A stretch of DNA of 64,000 nucleotides from Streblospio benedicti (GCA_019095985.1 CM032665.1:32977182-33041181); one strand, 5' to 3'; positions 39,901 to 54,300 are shown, numbered from the stretch's first letter. Program-made: numbers and translations. Notes: generated by a model from the letters alone, not told the origin.

Positions 39901-42900
39901 ACCCGGTCATCGTAAGCTAAACGGGACAATGGTATCAGGTGGTCGATGCCGGTTTACTCGTAACGTCGCTCTCATTCACGCCACTAACAGTTGGTATAAT
40001 TGTGAAGTACACTGTCTTTTTTATAGCCAAAATAATTTACAAAAACACTATGGGACGTGCCACAGGTGGTGTTGACAAAACAGAGACAGTTCCAACTCGA
40101 AATCTTTAATTTTGGCCAGCATCGTCACCAGCTTATAATAAGGCGTAGTGCATCACATGCTCTGTTTACATGATACATGTATAAGGTGTAAGGATTTCTA
40201 CTAATTTGGTGGTCATCTTGGAAAAATAAACCATACTTGAAAAGATATAAAATATCTCTTTATGCTTTTTCAATATGCAATTTTTGGTGCTTTTAATAAA
40301 AAATCCCCAGCTTTATGCCTGATATAAATTTTCATGTGGTTTGCGGCCATTCTGGTTTTCCAAAGATAGAGGTTTATACTTGGTTGTTGCATGCAAACTG
40401 TATTTTCGTGTATCTAGTGTATAGGGTACCCCACGTAATACATGAGGGCATGCTGTCTAAAAAATAAAAAATAAATACAATGTACAATGTTTATACAGTA
40501 AAACTATTCATCTATATAAATCTTCTCCTAATAGTCTAACAGAGTAAAATGTCTGAATCACAATTTAATGTGCAATTCTGAACATACTCTAAACTCTTTC
40601 AAACAAGAATATAATATCCTGCTTAAATTCCACCAAAAATGGAGATTAACATAGTCGTAGTACGCCTAGTATGATATTGATACACAAGTGATTGTCAAAG
40701 CGGTATTTGAGTCATATATGATTTTGGTGATGACGTTGTGACATCATAATTAACAAAGTGTGTATCTTCACTTTTCAGGAGATGAGACATGATTCTCCCT
40801 ATACGAAAACGTGTCTGTCGCTACATAATGTGCGAATTAATCACTGTAAACCTAAGATTGATTCAAATTCAATATTCAGACAGGCCTAGCTCTAGCATTA
40901 TGAGTTACTCCTGAAGAGTTGGGGTTATTAGACACATTAAACATGTCAGTAGAATAAAGTTTCTGTCGCATAAGATGCGGCATATGCAAATGTAGAATTG
41001 TGTCGTGGTAGCAGTTCGAAGGCAAGTAGAAGCTCTACAATTGTCATAATAAACAGTCCGTCGTTAAAACCCATTGCCAGTGCAAGACAAGTCTCTGAAT
41101 CGTGAGAAATTGCTCCACGGCAGTGTTACGCTGTCACGTTTAGGTTTTGGAAAGGGCGTGGGGGGGGAGCACACTTACAGGATTTCATGTGTTTTGTTGG
41201 AGTGGCCCCACGCCCTGCTCCACCCCACCCCCCTTTTTAATCTTAGGCCATATATCCAATAGCCCAAGCATCTTTTCTTACGGTATAGCTGAAGAGCAGG
41301 CAAAGATGGGAGATAAGCATGAATCATGTATCACGTGTTGAGATGAGAGACTACAACTGTTTGAAACTGTTGTTTACTGTCTATCTGATATCTACCATGT
41401 TGAATTATAAGTTTTATTTTTTTTACAGTATTGTTAACGGTTGTTGCTCCATAAAAGGTCCATGATTATTTCATTTTCTCTGCCCTGCTCGAGTGTGTCC
41501 TTGTGGGTAATTAAGACCAGGAATTATGGCTATAAGGTTGTGCGATTGATTAACGTTATATGAGTGGTGCAATGGGGATGAACAAGTTATATCACATTTA
41601 GGTGAACTTAAGCTCCAGTCTGTTATCCTGAACGTTTCGCTGTGTGGTAAACATTACAATGGTACACGAGGTGAACATTATTTTATTTTTTAAACACTTC
41701 AGTGTCGTCCACACCATGACTGATTCACGTTGTATTTGAGACTACTGACTGACACGAGGGCATTATGTTTAAAAATAATAAAATTTCCTTCCAATATTTC
41801 CACAGCAAAAATATGAATCAACATAAGACGTATTCCTGTCTTCTAATGGTGAACAGGGTATGAATCAAAACTTCATGTGAGACTCTTAAAATGCTGTAAA
41901 TTCTGTCGCAAAGGAATATAATATCCTACTTAAAATTCACCAAAAAATGATTTGAAGACGGTCATAGCACGCTTAGCAGGTAAGTTTATTTTATTGTATT
42001 GTATAGAAATTCTGGTGATGACGTTATGACGTCATTCATATTCTAGTGTTGATAGCCAATGTTTATCTTATGATATATCTTAACTCTTGTAGGAAGAGCA
42101 CAAAACCTAATTCCTTTTTCTGTGATAAAGTACAAACGCAAAGTAAAATTAGTACCGCATTGCCTTCTCAAGGCAAGATGGACGTTTCACTTCAAACATG
42201 CTTACAAGAATAGTAGCGAATAGTCGAGTGTCAAACAACAAATTGTGTGTTATGTGAAAATGCCGTATTACTTATTCTTAAGTCACATAACGCCGCAGAT
42301 GAGGTTCCGATGACCATCCCAACAATAAGATATTCATGTTCCCAGTTCCAAACAGTCATACAGACCATGTCAAACCTCCGACAAGAGGTCACCTTTTTGC
42401 TCGCACCACCTGAGGCTATAGGTATAAGTGCTTCTATTGAACAAAAAGTAAAACTAAACAACCGATAAACCAGAATAGCCTAAAAATCTGTAAAAACATA
42501 CATAGACTTATGAGCACTTCACGTCCCTCAGACAGGAACCCCCAATGGACAGCTGCATTGGTCATAATCAACTCGAAGAACGTCATAGAAGACAATACAT
42601 TTTTCAGTAACACCACATATATTGCAATGTAGGGCCCGGTCTGTCTTTCAAAAATGTAACCCTAACAATTTGCAGTAATATTGGAGATAAGAAGTACAGT
42701 TGCTCGTGATCGCCTGGGAATCGAGCGGTGAAATGCTGAACTTTATACACAGTCTTTTGACGACGCACTTAATAGGCCGGTTATCACTCGGACATCGGAA
42801 GCTAATCGGGATAATGGTGTCAGGTGCTCCGTGCTGGTTTACTCGTAACATCGCTCTCATTCACGCCACTAACAGTTGGTATAATTATGAAATACACTGT

Positions 42901-45281
42901 ATGTTTGACAACCAAACTAATTTACAAAACACTATGGGATTTGCCACAGTTTTGGTGTTGAAAAAACAGAGGCAGTTCCAACTCGAATCTTTAATTCTGG
43001 TCACCCGCTGCCCCGGCTTATATAGGGCGTAGTGCATCACACGCTCTTTTTTAAATGCATGTCGTTTGTACGCAGAATCGTCTCTTAATAAATTGGCCTC
43101 TGTATTTCTTATCCCCGTGGTTGAACATTTGTCAGAGTCAGACTGGGGCTTTGAGAATAATTGCCTTCTAAAAATGCAAGAGTGCTTGCGCAGGCCGTTT
43201 CATCATCGGCTTCTTCAGGGTCGATACTTTTTAATCCCCCATATGGAATGAGCTACAAACCAATGCATACAGCTCACGTGTTTTGTAATCATATTAACTG
43301 CCTAATCCCCACTTATTGATGGAGAAAGAAATGTAGATGTAGATGCAATAAAATCAGGGTTGATGATGTGATGGGCTATCATGTGGTCACTTGCATATCC
43401 TGGATTTTGAAAGGTAAAGGGGGTGGGGGTGCAAGTAAGGGGTCTCAGGTTTTTCGTAGGCTAGATCGATAGGGCTTATACAAAACAAACACACTGAAAA
43501 TTACTATTATTATATGTTTTGTTTCTACTTTTCTACCATGTAATGACAAAATATAAACACAATTAATTAAAAAGAAGAACATAAGTTCCTTGCCCATCCT
43601 CAAGGCCAGCTCGCACGGCTTCCAAACTACTGAAAATTGAAATTTATGGTGAACAGAGGCAACTGCATCAATGAGCTTTGAAAAGAGTTTTAGAGTTTAT
43701 AATGAGCAGTTCATTCAATAATGAATTGTCTTTCTTTTCTCATTTTCTCAAAGTCCATTGATGCAGTTGCCTTTGATAGTGAAAAAATATGCGTTCCGCA
43801 GAATCTGCCTATAATAACGGCAATATCCTGTTTGAATACGTGTGACTATTACACCGGCTATGCATGAGTGTGTCTTTAGTGCTCGAGTGAGCGTCAGAGA
43901 ACAGGTGCGTGCAAACACGCACGGGCAAAGCTAGTGTCGTTATTTCTACACTGAAACCATAACTGATCACCCGTTCCATTTGTAAAAGCGTGAAATAGCC
44001 TGTTCTCCTACATCACTCAGTCACACGGGATAATCTGATAGGCACAATGACAAGATATGAGAACACAGGCAACCACTTTGTGTAAGTGTCTGATTCGATT
44101 CGTGGAGTAATTGTGTGATGGACTTCAACTCCCCCACCCCCACCTCAATCCCCCCAATCCAAACTACAATCCAGTTGTATGAGTGCGAATGATGCGCTAA
44201 CCATTACGCTAATCACCCTCAATGATGAATTCGCTGAGTATATAGACCAAATAGTCCATGAGCCGAACTTTTTCAGACCACAAGTTGTAGTTTCTATGCA
44301 CTACGAGGTGCCACCGAGGTGTGTATTTGTTTCTTGGAACTTCAGTGTACCATGGCCTAGTAACTGAAACCCTCTAGGCACCAGCTGTAGCATGATGTGC
44401 TAAAAACAACTTTGAGCTGCGACGGATGAACACAAGACTAACACACCGTGAATGAAAGTAATAAAGGTCTATCTTTCGACTCACATGATGAGATTTCTGC
44501 ACTAAAATGTAATGTATATCTGTATGTCAATAGGCCAGCTGGGCTGCAGGGCCTGTTGATTGAGCTAAAGAAATATAATAACGTACGTGTAATACACTCG
44601 GAGACAGCAATCAGTTTAATATCTAGAGTGACTGTAAAACAAAATTTGGCAAATGCACAATACAAGAGAAAAGTTTAAAAATGAGGACTAGTGGAGGCAT
44701 ATAATTGTGTAAATGAGACATACCGGTAGATGAGCGTCAATGAACTAACTTGATTTATTAGAGGTAATCCTCTTAAATGCATTGCATTAATGCATTTGAT
44801 TTTGAGTTGAGATACTGTTAAATACTGCACAGGATGACCCACAATTGAGACCACCTCTTTTAAGAGACAGCATCTGCAGTAAGACCATATTTCGCATTCC
44901 TTCGTAAAGAGACCAGCATGGGCCACTTAAAGAGACCACCTTTCTATTGAGACCACCAATGAGATCAATATAGTAAAACTCCTGGTATTTGGGATGGCAT
45001 GAAGATAGAGATTCTATTGCACTATCTCATTGGCCGACAGTTGGAACAGAGATCATACAAAATGTCTCTTCCATCACTGAGGGTGACAGGCACTAATACA
45101 CTCACAGCAGGGCGGTTTTCTGCTTGTCAATTACGGTATAACCTCTATAGTAAGACCATCTGGGGGCTGAATTCAAGCGGTTTCAATAGAGGGGTTGTCT
45201 CATTATAGAAGTTATCGTTCGTCGATTGAAGATGGTACGGGTGGTGCGAAAAATCAGCCTAATACAGAGGTTAACTTTGTG

Positions 45282-45313
<32 letters not shown>

Positions 45314-48300
45314 TGCGTGTGGTGTTTTTTTGCAGGATCTACTATATCACGTTATTCACACACACACTAGTCAACATGCGACACATCATCAATGGGAGGC
45401 TCCGAAAGGCATTATGCTAGGGTCAAACATTCCGGCCAATTGAAGCCAACCCATTTGTGGTATCTTGTGCATTTTCAATTGGATCGTTGCATCGTTACAG
45501 ACTTGGTGTTTTTATATGCAGAATCATGTATTTCCTCTTTTATATCCATGGCATTTGTCTAAAACATACATTAAGATAGTAATTGTATAACTATATTCTA
45601 TAATTAAAAAAAGATAAGTGAAATTATGATTTCCGGTGTCCATTTTGAAAAATGGTGGCCATCTTGGATTCAAGGGGGTGATCTTAGTTGTGTCGTTGAA
45701 AGTAATTTGACTCTAAGGTAAATGTATGCCAAAAGGAAATGCTTGCACTGTGAAATTAAGCTTCTCTGATCTCACTTCCTCTACTACTCCTACAATACTG
45801 AATATCGCATTGCCAGGTATCAATATTTGCGATTGTCAGACTAGTGCTTTAACATAACAACATGAGATGGTAGAGCTATACAGATGACGTGCTAAAGAAC
45901 CATGAGAAATCTGTTGACCCCTCGGCGTCGGCAACTCATAAGTCTAGACAGCAGTATGCTGTAAAATACAGACATATGAGCCTTCTCAATTTCACCCACG
46001 CACTGCGTTGCCAGGGATCCTTAAGTCACATTTCCGTATGTGGCAAGACTGAATTTATATTTATAGTTTTATCATACGCCTGCTGGAAATGAACGCAATA
46101 TTCTGACTCTGGCAAATAAGATAATGTACTTGTACATCTTAGAAGTTTGAGATTATTTTAGCTTTTCTTCAACGCTGAAATTGTAGTCATCAATGGCCAC
46201 TCTTTCCGACAACGGGCTAAAAGGATAGATTTTTAATGAGCCCCCCTATAACATAGTGCATCCTACATTAGTAAAAGGGGGGGGGGGGCAAACAGGCTGT
46301 AAACACACTATACCAGCGTATGGTGCCATATACAGAACAAAGAGATGTGGCACTGTTTTTGCTGAGTAACTGTAACCTTTCCAGTTGCCAAAACGGTCAG
46401 TTTCACACACCCAGTCATGATGTATCACACGCTAAAAATAGGTCTGTTGTGTGTCAGTTCGCCATTATAAGTTCAGGCCAGCTGCCTACGTGTATACACT
46501 TGTCCAGGCAGGAAAGGTCCGATGATGGTTTGGACGAGTATCCTAAACTCGCAACGGGAACATTCCGTGACTTGAAAATTACAATGCAGCAGCTGTTTGC
46601 ATGTTGTGCTCTTGAAAAAAGTCATATTCATCAATGTTTTTACTTGTTTCATGACAATAAGGTAAGATGCGTGTCTCTAATCCCTTTGGTCTCAGCTTTT
46701 CTTTTAGATAGTCGGTGCACATAGCCTAGAAAGGCGTACACAATGTGCAAAATTTGGGTGGCTCGGTGGCCCCTGGATGTCGAATACTGTCTCTTAAAAT
46801 CATTCATGGTATTGTAGTTGTCGTTAACTGGCACATTGCATCGTTATTGTTAAATGGTAGAAATATGTGCTGCTCTGTGTATTTCTCATACCCTACTAGA
46901 AGGTGAAAGATAATATTCTTTTTCTCCAATCAAAAGTGATTATTTCTCATTTTTGTCTGAGTTAAACCATACCTATTATAGACATGATCGGTGTATTGAA
47001 TTTGATAATTACATGTTTACCCGTTATAATTGATCATATAACCTCGTGATCATTATAATGATACATGATTTAACACGAGCCAAACTTGTGTATCAATATC
47101 CAAATGCCTGCCTTCAGTAAAAGTCAGACTAACCCCCTGTTTGTGAATGTGAGTACCGTACCCAGGCATCTGTTACACTATTGACGACACATTAAAAATG
47201 AACTGGACCAAGGGCCCTTTTCTTAAAAGGGTAATGTCATTTGAAAATTACCTGGAAGTTTCATCCACGCCTGACCAAAATGTCATATCTATAGTATATC
47301 TAACCGCCTCGTGTCTCTTAAGCACCAAAATGACGAGTTGCAGCGGTAACGTTGATGATGAGTGATGTACCATAAAAATACATCCCAATATTCTGTTTCA
47401 AAACAATACGTCTGTTATAAGACAATCTGGTAATATAAAGGAACGATTTTGCAAACGAAAATGACTAATACATGTATGATATGGTCGGTAAAAATAGTCC
47501 TTTCTGTGTGTGCCCAGGCCCGAAATGATATGTGGCTTTCAGCGTCGGTATGAACTATAACAATATGGTTAACAACCACAACAATATTTCTGAAGTGCTC
47601 CTGATCCTTTTCAAACGGAAATGACAAAATATCCTCTTAGTTATATGTTAGAGAACCACAAAAATATTGCCAATAGACTGGGTTAGTTTATCAATATTAT
47701 ACATAAACATGTATTAGGCTATATTCGGTGCTGAAGGTTCTATCATTAATGGACTGAGGAATCAGAAGGACGCATTACTGTGGAGCTGTCTTAATCTACT
47801 CATCTGGTGCCATAAAGTTGACATTGGATTGACATATCACTCACGGCTGTCACTGTTTGAGATGGACAACCTCCCCAGTGACTGTGGCCTCTATTTGTTT
47901 GTGTACGAGGACTTTCACAGACAAATGCCACATTCCCGATCAGCGTTGAAACAGGCACAATTGTCGTAGGCAGATCCTGGTTTTCGGAAAAGGGGGGTGG
48001 GCGCACTTAAGGAAAAGAAGGGGCGCACTTACGGGATTTCATGAAAAACCCTATGAAAATGAAGTATTTTGGTGGGAGAAGGGGGGTGCGTCCCCTGCCC
48101 CCCCCCCCTGGATCTGCCTATGATTGTTGTTATAATGTCTTGTAACAGATGCAGATTCATGATTTGATTTTTTTCTTAACTCCAACCTTACTGACAGGAC
48201 AGTGGCACATCCAATTTTTTTTTCTTTGTGATTTGCCATTATGCGGGAGTAGGGATGGGCTAATTATTTTGCCTTTATCCATGTAAAATCACTAGCGAAC

Positions 48301-51300
48301 TGCGTGCTAGCCGAAATCCAACCACACCTAAATCTGGTTAAAATGGTGATAGTTAATACCGTAAAGTGGGTCCAACCCACATCATCCACCTGTATTTGCC
48401 ACTGGTAACTGTAAATGCTATGCAACATTCGTGAATCTCGGACTTAACAGAGTGGTTACACTGTAATGAGATGTCATCATATTAAACGCCATTAGCAGAT
48501 GAGAGAAGTCGAAAATTATTAGTATTTGACTTGACATCGTCTGCGCCTGAGGGAACGAACATCAAAAGGTGGGATTTTGGTCGATGGCGCCAGCTTTAAA
48601 TAGAGACGCGACATCGTGTCACCAAAGTCACGGGGTATTGGTGTATTTGGGCATGATAAATAGGAGATAACATGAAAGAAGTCATTAGGAAGCGAAGAAA
48701 AAGATGAGCTTCTGATGAGTAGATCTCTGTGCACAGAGATTATAGGCATATTGCAGGGCAGTGACCGATTAAGGGTGGGGGGGGGGGCTTCTGAGTGGGC
48801 TGCAGCCAGGGGCCCCCAACATTCAGGGGGCCTCTAGATTTGCGCAAACATTTTACTGCATTTTGCCGCAAATAATGGGCCACTCCATAATAGTTTTAGA
48901 GGGCCCAGATATTTTTAGAGGCCCCAAGTTATGTTTAATCTGTCAAACACCCTAAGGGCTAGATAACAATGTGCCCGAGTAAACATTATTATGGGTCCAC
49001 AGCTTTTGCCAACATTTTTACTTGTAATTCTTTTTATGCGAAAGTGCCCAAGCATTTTATATGCATGCATTTGATAAATGATTATAAGCTTGCAATGAAG
49101 ACTTTTTAGTCTTTATTCTCTTGAAAGCCAAATTTACAAATACACACGCATATTTAATAGTGTCGCGACTCATGACCGAAGTGGCGATTCGCGACAAAGT
49201 GTTGCTACCCAGGTCAAAGGGCCCCACTTTGACCCACCAAACCTTAATCGGGCCCTGTTGGAGGGTAAGTGACTCAATAAATAAAATTGTTTATGGGCAA
49301 CAAGGCAGTCTGCAGAAAGAAATGCCAGTCAGTGGGCAGATCTACAATGTCTGAGAGGGCTGACCCCGACCCACCCAGCGGTAATGTTAGCGTTGATATA
49401 GAGTTCCATGATACAAGAGTTGACAGTGCGCAGATATAAAGTTACATATAATAATCAAGGTAAAAAGTCATACTAGCTAATTGACCAGAGGGCAGCAACT
49501 ATGAATTGTAGCCAGCCCTGACAAAAAGAACACAGATTCATTATATTAACTTGGCAATCCTATTTTTTTAGATTGATGTATACCCCATTAACTTTTTAAA
49601 CCAGCAGGCCCTAGCTAAACTCAGCCGACTTAGGGTCTCCTTATTTCAGGTTTGTGGGCGTTTAGAATACACAATAAAATAAAAATGAATGTGTGATAGA
49701 CAAGTGTTCAACATACAGGGTAATCGAAAATCGCCCCCCATGTGGACACCTCACTAACAGGCACACCTCTCAATACGGGACATATTTTCACTCTTCAGTT
49801 CTTGATTATTATGACATCAACAATGTTTCACTAATGAGAACACCTCCCTATCAGGCACGCTATCGTGCACTAACAATAGAATCCGTGATTCCGAGATTCT
49901 ACTGTACACATTGGTCGAGACATGTTCTAGTGATGACAGGTTTCTTCCACATTTCCATAAGAAAATATGACAGTTAATTAGAGGATCTGCAAATAACCAG
50001 CCTGGGGAACGTAATTATACTGTTAGGCCTGACTTCTCTGACATTCCCATCCTAACACCTTTCAATACTCGTTGCCATGATTCCAAATGGGATGGATTCT
50101 GGTCCAGTTTTAAGACATGATATCGCGTATAAGTCGAAGTGGCATTCAGATCTCCTCAAGAACAGCCACAATTCTTGATTGGGGCTCAAACCTTCTACTT
50201 TCTAGTGACAAGTCCAACTCAATATATTCTTAGATACGGTAACACACGCCTCAATAAGAAGTCTGTTCCGCGTTCTATTTCGTCTGCAATAAAGAAAGCC
50301 TCTATTTTTGTTGTTGCTCCCCGCCCCCCACCCACCGCAATGCCTACACAGACCCCTAGATAACCCCGAAAGCAGGAAGATGCTTAGATACCCAATCCAC
50401 GCCTTTCTTTGTGCCTAATATTTCAAAGGCTTCTCTTATAAGCTTCATTACCATCATAGAAAGGCCAAATCATTGTTCCCCGCACGGCCAAAACAGATTT
50501 GTGAGTTCCCCCGCTTTCCTAATAACAGCTGATAAACAACAAGGAGAAAACAAGGTGGTTCTTTTACGTAACAAAGCTGGGGTCAGACTTTTTTGACAAT
50601 CGAAGCCGGATCAGCCGTGCTGTTAACTTGAAACCATCGTTGTTTGTCTAGTTGCCTCGTTACTATCCTGTTTTTGAAGCCGGGTAATCTCTTTTACTCC
50701 AACCCCTGCATTTTCTCATCTACGTTACAGTTAATTCTCGGATATTTACACGTGGGACTAGAAAATTTACAACACTGGGAGGTCCAGGTTTTTGGAAAAG
50801 ATGAGGTGCAACCAATGAATTTCAGATATTTAGTTTTCGTGAAAGCTTGCTGAATGAAAAAAAGTAAAATCCTTGTTCTTGTGTTTGTTTAATTGTTTCT
50901 GTTTCGTGGATTTGTGAGGTTTTTGTGTGGTTTAAGTGTGTGTTTTATTTTGTATTGTTTGTTGTTTTTATGTGGGTGGGTGAGGTGGGGTGGGTTGTGG
51001 AGTTCATGTTCCCATACGGTAGCGGACGTGAAGTTCATGATGGGAAGTATTCTCACCCTTAAAACAGGATATATCTAAATTTGCAGCTATGTAGACAATT
51101 TGATAAAAATTCAAATGGTGGTTCGGCCTCAGTCATCGGGACAGTCTGATGCTAGTCGTCAGATGTAATCGCAAAGTGAATTCTTTTTGGGCTTAATTGG
51201 CGCCGTTTTCTCCTGATAGGAAACGTAATTACAATTGCATTTCTATAAATCCAATTAGTCTAGTTTGTGGGGGGCTTGTTTTGTCGTATGTTGTAATTGC

Positions 51301-54300
51301 ACTGAGTCTGTCATGTTTTATTACTTTTATGTGCTTGCTTATTTGAAATATCCGTGCATAGTTTTCTTTTGAAATATGATGTACTTGTTTTATCTCAAAA
51401 TGCCTATTGGCATATGACACTGCCAATAAACAAGAAGGGGAGCAAAACGTGACCTGCAATATAGCTAGATAATGCACTCTTAACATTATGGAGAATGGAG
51501 GAAAAGTTTCATTATCCCTTACACGGTCAGAGATAAATAGTTGAAGATCCACAATATTTCCTGATTGGAGAGGGAACCTCTATCCCAGCACGCAAAACTG
51601 ATATGCTCTGTGACATGGTCAAAATGATGAAACATTGCGGATGAAAGGGGGTTAGGGACCTACCCCTGCTGGATCTATTGCTGTACTTCCTTCACTCCCA
51701 TAAAACACAGATACAGGGCGTCCTTTGAAAATGGGTGTTTTGTGTATTGGCATCGGTGAGCAAATGGGGGATGACTTAACATTCAGTGAAGTTCAAATAT
51801 GCAATGCATGTGGTATTGCAATATGATATCAAAAAAGATATGTTTATCATTTTGATATTTCATAGGCATTGTGAAAACACACGTGTTTATCTCCTGGATT
51901 TTATACATGATTAATTGACTTCTAAGCATTGGTGTGATCTTAGATTTACCACTTTTCATTTTTTCTGAATGTGACTTCGCCACCCACCTGTTAACATACT
52001 GGGTGTGGATTCACCACTTACCTGTTTGCTGAGTGTGGATTCACCACTCACCTGTTTGCTGAGCGTGGATTCACCATTCACTTGTTTACTGAGCGTGGAT
52101 TCACTCACCTGTTTATCTAGCGTAGATTCATTCTCGTATACTGTTGCATTGTGTAAGTTTTTCCATTCGTCCTCATATGAGACCTAAATAAATAGAGATT
52201 TTATATTCAATATATACTTTATCAAAAAGGCATGCTTAGATACTAAATTCCGCCAAGTTTATATAAGTTCTACGAATTCTACGTCATTGGACATAGTAAT
52301 CAGATCCGTATTCTATATTGTGTATTCCAAAATGGCAACTTTAAAAAAAATACCCCTGCCCCTTCTTGTTTTCACAAAGCACATCACCCAAGAATTCTGA
52401 GGTAATAACATACAATAGAATTTACAATTAAGATCACCTCTACAAAGAGACCACCTCTATAGCAAGACAATTTTGGCCGTCTCAATCATTTATAAACAAG
52501 CCACCACAAACCTCCATACAGAACACTCGGGGACAGTCCCTAGTTGTCTAAATAGCCAGGTTCTACAGTACAAGTCAAAGGCATTTTAGCATTCGAGGCA
52601 CGTTCAAATCGATTTGCATATTATGAGCGTATATCAATACATTTATGAATACATGTATAACTTAACAGGTGTTATGGTTATGGTTATGTCTGTGAGCAAT
52701 AACTTTTCTGCTAATGGTATAAAATCCATCATAAAAATAGGTCTGAACACAATTGTGTAACGACGCTTGTATAGGGGAATGTTTAATTATTAATAAATTA
52801 ATACCACAACCACTAAGGCCATTACGGAAATCTCTTTTACACTGCACTTACTATTCGGTGTTACATAACGGCTATATACGCAGCACGGCTAGGCCTATGT
52901 ATCGTAAATCTTCTAATAATGGCCTACCCCTAATAACAGCCTACCTCTATTAAATGCCCCCCTAAGCTGGCAGGTATTCTGCTAAAGGTCTACCTCTAAT
53001 AAACACCCGCCTCAACATCTTGTAAAAGAATTCAATGATCAATGCACAAGTCTGTTTTGATTTTATAATGTATTATAAAGAGCTTACATTGTGTAAAGCA
53101 CATTAATAATCATGCTTCGTTTGAAACAAGAATGCTATGTCTTACATGCGTTGTTAACCACCCACCTACATGAAACGCGTACCTCTATTAAACGCCTCCC
53201 CCTCAAGTAGAAGTATACCCATAGCCGCCTGGCCGTTAATAGATGATTTACGGTACTGTGCATATAGCCGTGAGATTCAACGATGTATTTTGGATTAACA
53301 GCAATTTATGGGTTAATAGCAATTTATTCATAACCAAAATATAGATTTGAATCACTATAGCCAGACTCATGTACTATAGCTAATTTTGATTTCGTATATT
53401 GTAATATAGGCGTGCTACAATGCTCTTTAACGTCCACTTTTGGTAGATTCTAAGTAGAATAATGTATGCTTTTGTGGATTAGTCTAGATCATTTTTAATA
53501 ATTTTGGATAAATTTTGAATCAGACCGTTTTCCCCATTAGACAACATAGACTAACAGAAGTTAGCGTCTATGTTGATCCACATGTTTACTGTGGAATATT
53601 TCAAGAAGATATTTTTATAGCCATAATGCCCCCGTGTAAAAAGTGGGGTATATTATACTACAACGGATTAAGACATACACTTTGAATTGTGCAGTGGCTA
53701 CAATAACTGTTTTTTTTATTATTATTATTTATTTCTCATACCAATTTTGATACAAAAATTGAAACATTCAATAAAAGTACAATAAACATTGCAAATGAAC
53801 GCAACATAATCATTACATGTTATAACAATTTTAACTGGCAAGGGAAAATAAGGTGCTTATATATAAGTATGAGACGAAACATTATAGTAGCAAAAAGTAT
53901 AAATATCTTTTAAGCGAGGCATCCATCATGCCCTAGTGAAGAGAAGTAGTATCTTGGGGGGGGGGGTCTCTCCTCAAAAATGGGTACGGTTGGTCTATTT
54001 CGAACATCGAAATGATACCCATCGATATACTAATTCAACATAAAAAAGTGACCCATGTGTATTTCTTGACGATGAAAAAGTGACCCATGTCTTTACCCAT
54101 TTGGTAATGAAACTACATACTGTTAACATTTTATCAACAAAATATTCAAAAAAATTATATCTGTATCAAACAAGTTGTATACTACCTGTCTGTGCTTAAA
54201 CGAGTGTAATGGGTTCTGTGCTCTTTGTACTTGAGTTGAAATTTATCATACATTTATCTTAACTTTAGGATAACCAGCAACTTATTAATGACATCCATAA

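Larger units (their letters stand above)
29148..43050. repeat. Composite tandem array of ~3-kb units (~14 kb)
   Basis: Blocks A, C, G, D, B, E recur in the same order. Starts of C (GGAGATGAGACATGATTCTC): about 30020, 33080, 35945, 40780. Starts of D (CTTAGGCCATATAT): 30525, 33590, 36470, 41240. Starts of E (CCCGCAGATGAGGTTCCGAT): 31674, 35062, 42290 and an inverted copy near 36785. Spacing is about 2.9-3.4 kb, except 4.8 kb across a rearranged centre (36.7-40.4 kb). Copies are roughly 75-90% alike. No coding frame is shared between units, so the array is non-coding. It lies wholly within the giant KCNMB-like intron. Block A and block B are themselves distant relatives. The family is not recognised. 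Confidence 0.85.

Noticed and set aside
29148-43050. CRISPR-like or satellite array
   Set aside because: Units are about 3 kb, composite and diverged, in an intron of a eukaryotic gene; no short direct repeats with spacers.
46320-46724. A 134-codon plus-strand open frame
   Set aside because: Composition and content are not protein-like, with no splice or family evidence.
46955-46992. Candidate for the missing KCNMB-like exon (Val-Trp-Phe-Asn start)
   Set aside because: Weak acceptor and an in-frame stop after ten codons with no donor.
52005-52187. Ten-residue repeat protein
   Set aside because: By-product of a 30-bp minisatellite; no start context, no flanking coding signal.
54130-54190. 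Candidate for the missing KCNMB-like exon (Val-Val-Tyr-Asn start after a CAG)
   Set aside because: Very AT-rich, hydrophobic and without the loop pattern or a good donor.
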